NCBI GenBank assembly: GCA_030054245.1
Contig: JASGCH010000085.1
Span: 1-6,586, forward strand
DNA: 6,586 bases
Direction: 5' to 3'
DNA from: Gammaproteobacteria bacterium
GTDB lineage: Bacteria > Pseudomonadota > Gammaproteobacteria > Burkholderiales > Burkholderiaceae_C
The stretch's first letter is position 1, and every line of letters starts with the position of its first letter. The notes under the pieces are model-generated. The model had not been told where the DNA came from. It saw only the letters and a program-made list of their open reading frames with translations, and searched no databases. Made by a program: the position numbers and the translations under genes. Positions 4,468 through 6,586 of this stretch are shown here, piece by piece.

Positions 4468-5595
4468 ATGCCATCTGATCACATTCACAAGGCCCAAGAA
4501 CTGATTTCCGTGGCACGAAAAGAAAAAAAGGTGATTCGAATTCGCGGATACGGAAGTAAGGATTTTCTTGGACTCGGCCGTTCGGATTTCATTTTTGATA
4601 CCACTTCGTATGCTGGGATTGTCAAGTATCTGCCTAGTGAGTTAGTCATCATAGCCAAGGCAGGCACTAGTGTGCGTGCAATGATTCAAGTGTTGGCTGA
4701 AGAAAACCAAGATTTTCCATTTGAAACACCCTTGTTTTATGGTCAAGATGCCACGATAGGAGGGGCTATCAGTTGCGGGTTGGTTGGATCAGGGCGCTTG
4801 GCACAAGGTCCTATACGAGATCATATTCTTGGTGTAGAAATTGTCAATGGTCTAGGAGAAAGGCTTAGGTTCGGTGGGCAAGTTTTGAAAAATGTGGCTG
4901 GTTATGATGTTTCCAGAATTTTTGTCGGCTCTATGGGATGCTTGGCGCTGGTGACGGAGGTGGCGATCAGAGTGATACCCAAAGCTGAACTAGAAACCAC
5001 CCTAGCTATAGCTATTTCTTCTGAGGAATTTCTACGGCAAATGGAAATGTGGCAAGAGATGAGGTTACCGTTTTATACAGTTGCCTATTGCCCTAACGAA
5101 TGCCAACTAGGTTGTGCCTACTTATTACTCAAAGGAACCAGAGCCCATGTGCAAAATGCCACAGCAACATTTTCTCACTTGTTTCAGCAACAAAAATTCA
5201 ATTTTAGCATTCTCAAAGATAACCAAGACATCTCAATCTGGCAAGCATTGAATCAACAAAGCCATTTTTTTTTCCAACCTCCGGCGACTACTCAAGAGGC
5301 TTTGTGTCGCATCGTTTTGCCCTTCGGGTCCCCAGCACTGCCACTGGATAATCCCCAATTACTTGAGTGGTCTGGATGCCTGCGTTGGGTATGGATAGCT
5401 CCTAAAGACCTAGAAAAATTGTTACCGTGGCTCCGCACTCATGGAGGTACTTGGCGATTGTGGGGCGATAATCAAGCATTACAAGCACTCTTTTTACCCT
5501 ACCGAATGTCTGCCCAGTCATACTTACAAAATAAAGTACAGCAATCCTTTGATCCAGATGGAGTTTTTAATACCGGTCGCTTACTATTAAATTAA
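4468..5595 (+). CDS. glcE: Glycolate oxidase FAD-binding subunit GlcE
   Basis: A 375-residue subunit of the membrane-associated glycolate oxidase (GlcDEF), which oxidises glycolate to glyoxylate and passes electrons on to the respiratory chain. The FAD-binding PCMH-type domain fills the N-terminal half: RIRGYGSKDFLG (24-35), KAGTSVRAMIQVL (64-76), the flavin pocket ETPLFYGQDATIGGAISCGLVG (86-107), RDHILGVEIVNGLGE (117-131) and the strongly conserved FGGQVLKNVAGYDVSR (135-150). The C-terminus FDPDGVFNTGRLL (about 362-374) is the usual ending of the family. Length is normal. The ATG at 4468 places the RIRG strand at the usual distance from the N-terminus; no clear Shine-Dalgarno precedes it. 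It is followed after 7 bp by glcF, and a small CxxC protein precedes it by 27 bp. GlcE lacks the full catalytic domain of GlcD and works with it; glcD is not in this window. Confidence 0.95.
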   Translation: MPSDHIHKAQELISVARKEKKVIRIRGYGSKDFLGLGRSDFIFDTTSYAGIVKYLPSELVIIAKAGTSVRAMIQVLAEENQDFPFETPLFYGQDATIGGAISCGLVGSGRLAQGPIRDHILGVEIVNGLGERLRFGGQVLKNVAGYDVSRIFVGSMGCLALVTEVAIRVIPKAELETTLAIAISSEEFLRQMEMWQEMRLPFYTVAYCPNECQLGCAYLLLKGTRAHVQNATATFSHLFQQQKFNFSILKDNQDISIWQALNQQSHFFFQPPATTQEALCRIVLPFGSPALPLDNPQLLEWSGCLRWVWIAPKDLEKLLPWLRTHGGTWRLWGDNQALQALFLPYRMSAQSYLQNKVQQSFDPDGVFNTGRLLLN

Positions 5596-5602
5596 ATTAC
5601 AA

Positions 5603-6586
5603 GTGCAAATTCAATTAGATAGTTCTTTTGAAAAATCTGTAGTTGGTCGCGAAGCCGAAGCCATCATACGCAAATGCGTACATTGTGGGTTTTGTTTGGC
5701 GACTTGTCCGACTTATCAAGTTTTGGGTGATGAATTGGATAGTCCAAGAGGCCGTATTTATTTGATGAAGCAATTTTACGAGGGTCAATCACCTACGAAA
5801 ATTACACAATTACACTTAGATCGTTGTTTAACTTGTAGGAGCTGTGAATCTACTTGTCCTAGTGGCGTCCAATACGGACATTTATTGGAAATAACTAAGC
5901 CTTTGATAGAAAATAGTGTTCCCAGAAAAATTACCAGCCAATGGTGGCGTAAAGCCCTATCATTTGGTTTGACATCGAAATCCTTCCCGGTACTCATTAA
6001 GCTAGCTAAGTTAGCCAATTACTTGCGTATGTTGCCCAAAAACTTGGCGAAAAAATTACCTAAGGCAACCCCACTTATTTATCGTGTGGATCATCCTAAG
6101 CTTTGGGGAAGTAAAAGTGTATCAGACAGTAGCAGAGCTTTCAGTCAGTCTCACGGAGCGGTTTTGTTGTTGGAGGGTTGCGTGCAAAACGCTTTAGCCC
6201 CGAATATCCAAAAAGCTTCCATAAAAATTTTGGAGGGCATGAATTTTCATATTGTCAGCTTACCACACGAAAAGTGCTGTGGAGCACTGCCGTTACACCT
6301 AGGGGAAAAAGATAAAACTTTAGCCTATATGCGTTACAACATAGATTTGTGGTGGCCCTATATTGAGAACGGAGTTTTGGCACTAGTGAGTAATATTTCG
6401 GGTTGTGGGGTGATGGTAAAAGATTATGGAACTTGGCTAAAAAATGACCCTAAATACGCAGAGAAATCCAGAATTGTCAGTTCTTTATGTTTGGATATTA
6501 GCCAATTCGTTACCCAACACTTTGATAAATTAAATATTCAAGGTTTCCACAAGGAGTTACACACCGGTAAAAAAATTGTTTTCCAA
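5603..6586 (+). CDS. glcF: Glycolate oxidase iron-sulfur subunit GlcF (5' part)
   Basis: The first 328 codons, open to the window end with no stop. GlcF carries two [4Fe-4S] clusters and cysteine-rich CCG domains and moves electrons from the GlcD/GlcE flavins towards the quinone pool. The first cluster motif is CVHCGFCLATCPTYQ (C25, C28, C31, C35), followed by the family signature LGDELDSPRGRIYLMKQ (41-57). The second is CLTCRSCESTCPSGVQYG (C75, C78, C81, C85). The first CCG domain is LLLEGCVQNALAPNI (C193) with KCCGALPLHLG (C225, C226), then NISGCGVMVKDYG (C268). A second CCG domain usually follows and would be largely beyond the window. The start is GTG at 5603, 7 bp after the glcE stop; no ATG lies in frame between that stop and the first cluster, and the GTG gives the normal distance to it. 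The close spacing indicates translational coupling with glcE. Confidence 0.94.
   Translation, partial: MQIQLDSSFEKSVVGREAEAIIRKCVHCGFCLATCPTYQVLGDELDSPRGRIYLMKQFYEGQSPTKITQLHLDRCLTCRSCESTCPSGVQYGHLLEITKPLIENSVPRKITSQWWRKALSFGLTSKSFPVLIKLAKLANYLRMLPKNLAKKLPKATPLIYRVDHPKLWGSKSVSDSSRAFSQSHGAVLLLEGCVQNALAPNIQKASIKILEGMNFHIVSLPHEKCCGALPLHLGEKDKTLAYMRYNIDLWWPYIENGVLALVSNISGCGVMVKDYGTWLKNDPKYAEKSRIVSSLCLDISQFVTQHFDKLNIQGFHKELHTGKKIVFQ

Noticed and set aside
5785..6018. 77-residue minus-strand open frame
   Set aside because: It is antisense to the well-supported glcF iron-sulfur region.

Overview
The window looks like a chromosomal piece of a low-GC proteobacterium, most likely a betaproteobacterium. 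That placement rests on two things: a fimT-pilV-pilW-pilX-pilE type minor-pilin cluster, and GlcE/GlcF proteins with the full motif set usual for proteobacterial glycolate oxidase. Genus cannot be fixed from the sequence alone.

Layout. Positions 22-3423, all on the minus strand, hold five type IV pilus minor pilins, transcribed in the order fimT (GspH/FimT), pilV, pilW, pilX, pilE. The adhesin gene pilY1, which commonly lies between pilX and pilE, is missing here. Positions 3424-4206 contain no convincing gene; they are mostly repeat elements with terminal inverted repeats and internal hairpins. From 4207 on the plus strand come a 77-residue protein with two CxxC pairs, glcE (FAD-binding subunit of glycolate oxidase) and the 5' 328 codons of glcF (iron-sulfur subunit), which runs off the window end. 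glcD is not present.

The most distinctive content is a non-coding repeat family that looks like a MITE. Two elements of about 233-235 bp (A, about 2683-2917; B, 3867-4099) and a rearranged copy (C, about 3546-3732) share terminal sequences of the type AGAC(C/T)NTTGCA and a central hairpin. The A and B hairpins have the same geometry (18-bp stem, 7-nt loop) and differ by four fully compensated base pairs. The loop is flipped relative to the flanks between the two. Short derivatives or single ends of the family occur at essentially every gene junction of the pilin cluster.

Working together: the pilins would be processed by a prepilin peptidase and form the priming tip complex of a type IV pilus; GlcE and GlcF would join GlcD to oxidise glycolate to glyoxylate. 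The repeats may affect transcript ends and translation starts in the pilin operon, because several candidate start codons lie inside outward-facing repeat ends. PilV and PilW also lack the usual glycine before the prepilin cleavage site.
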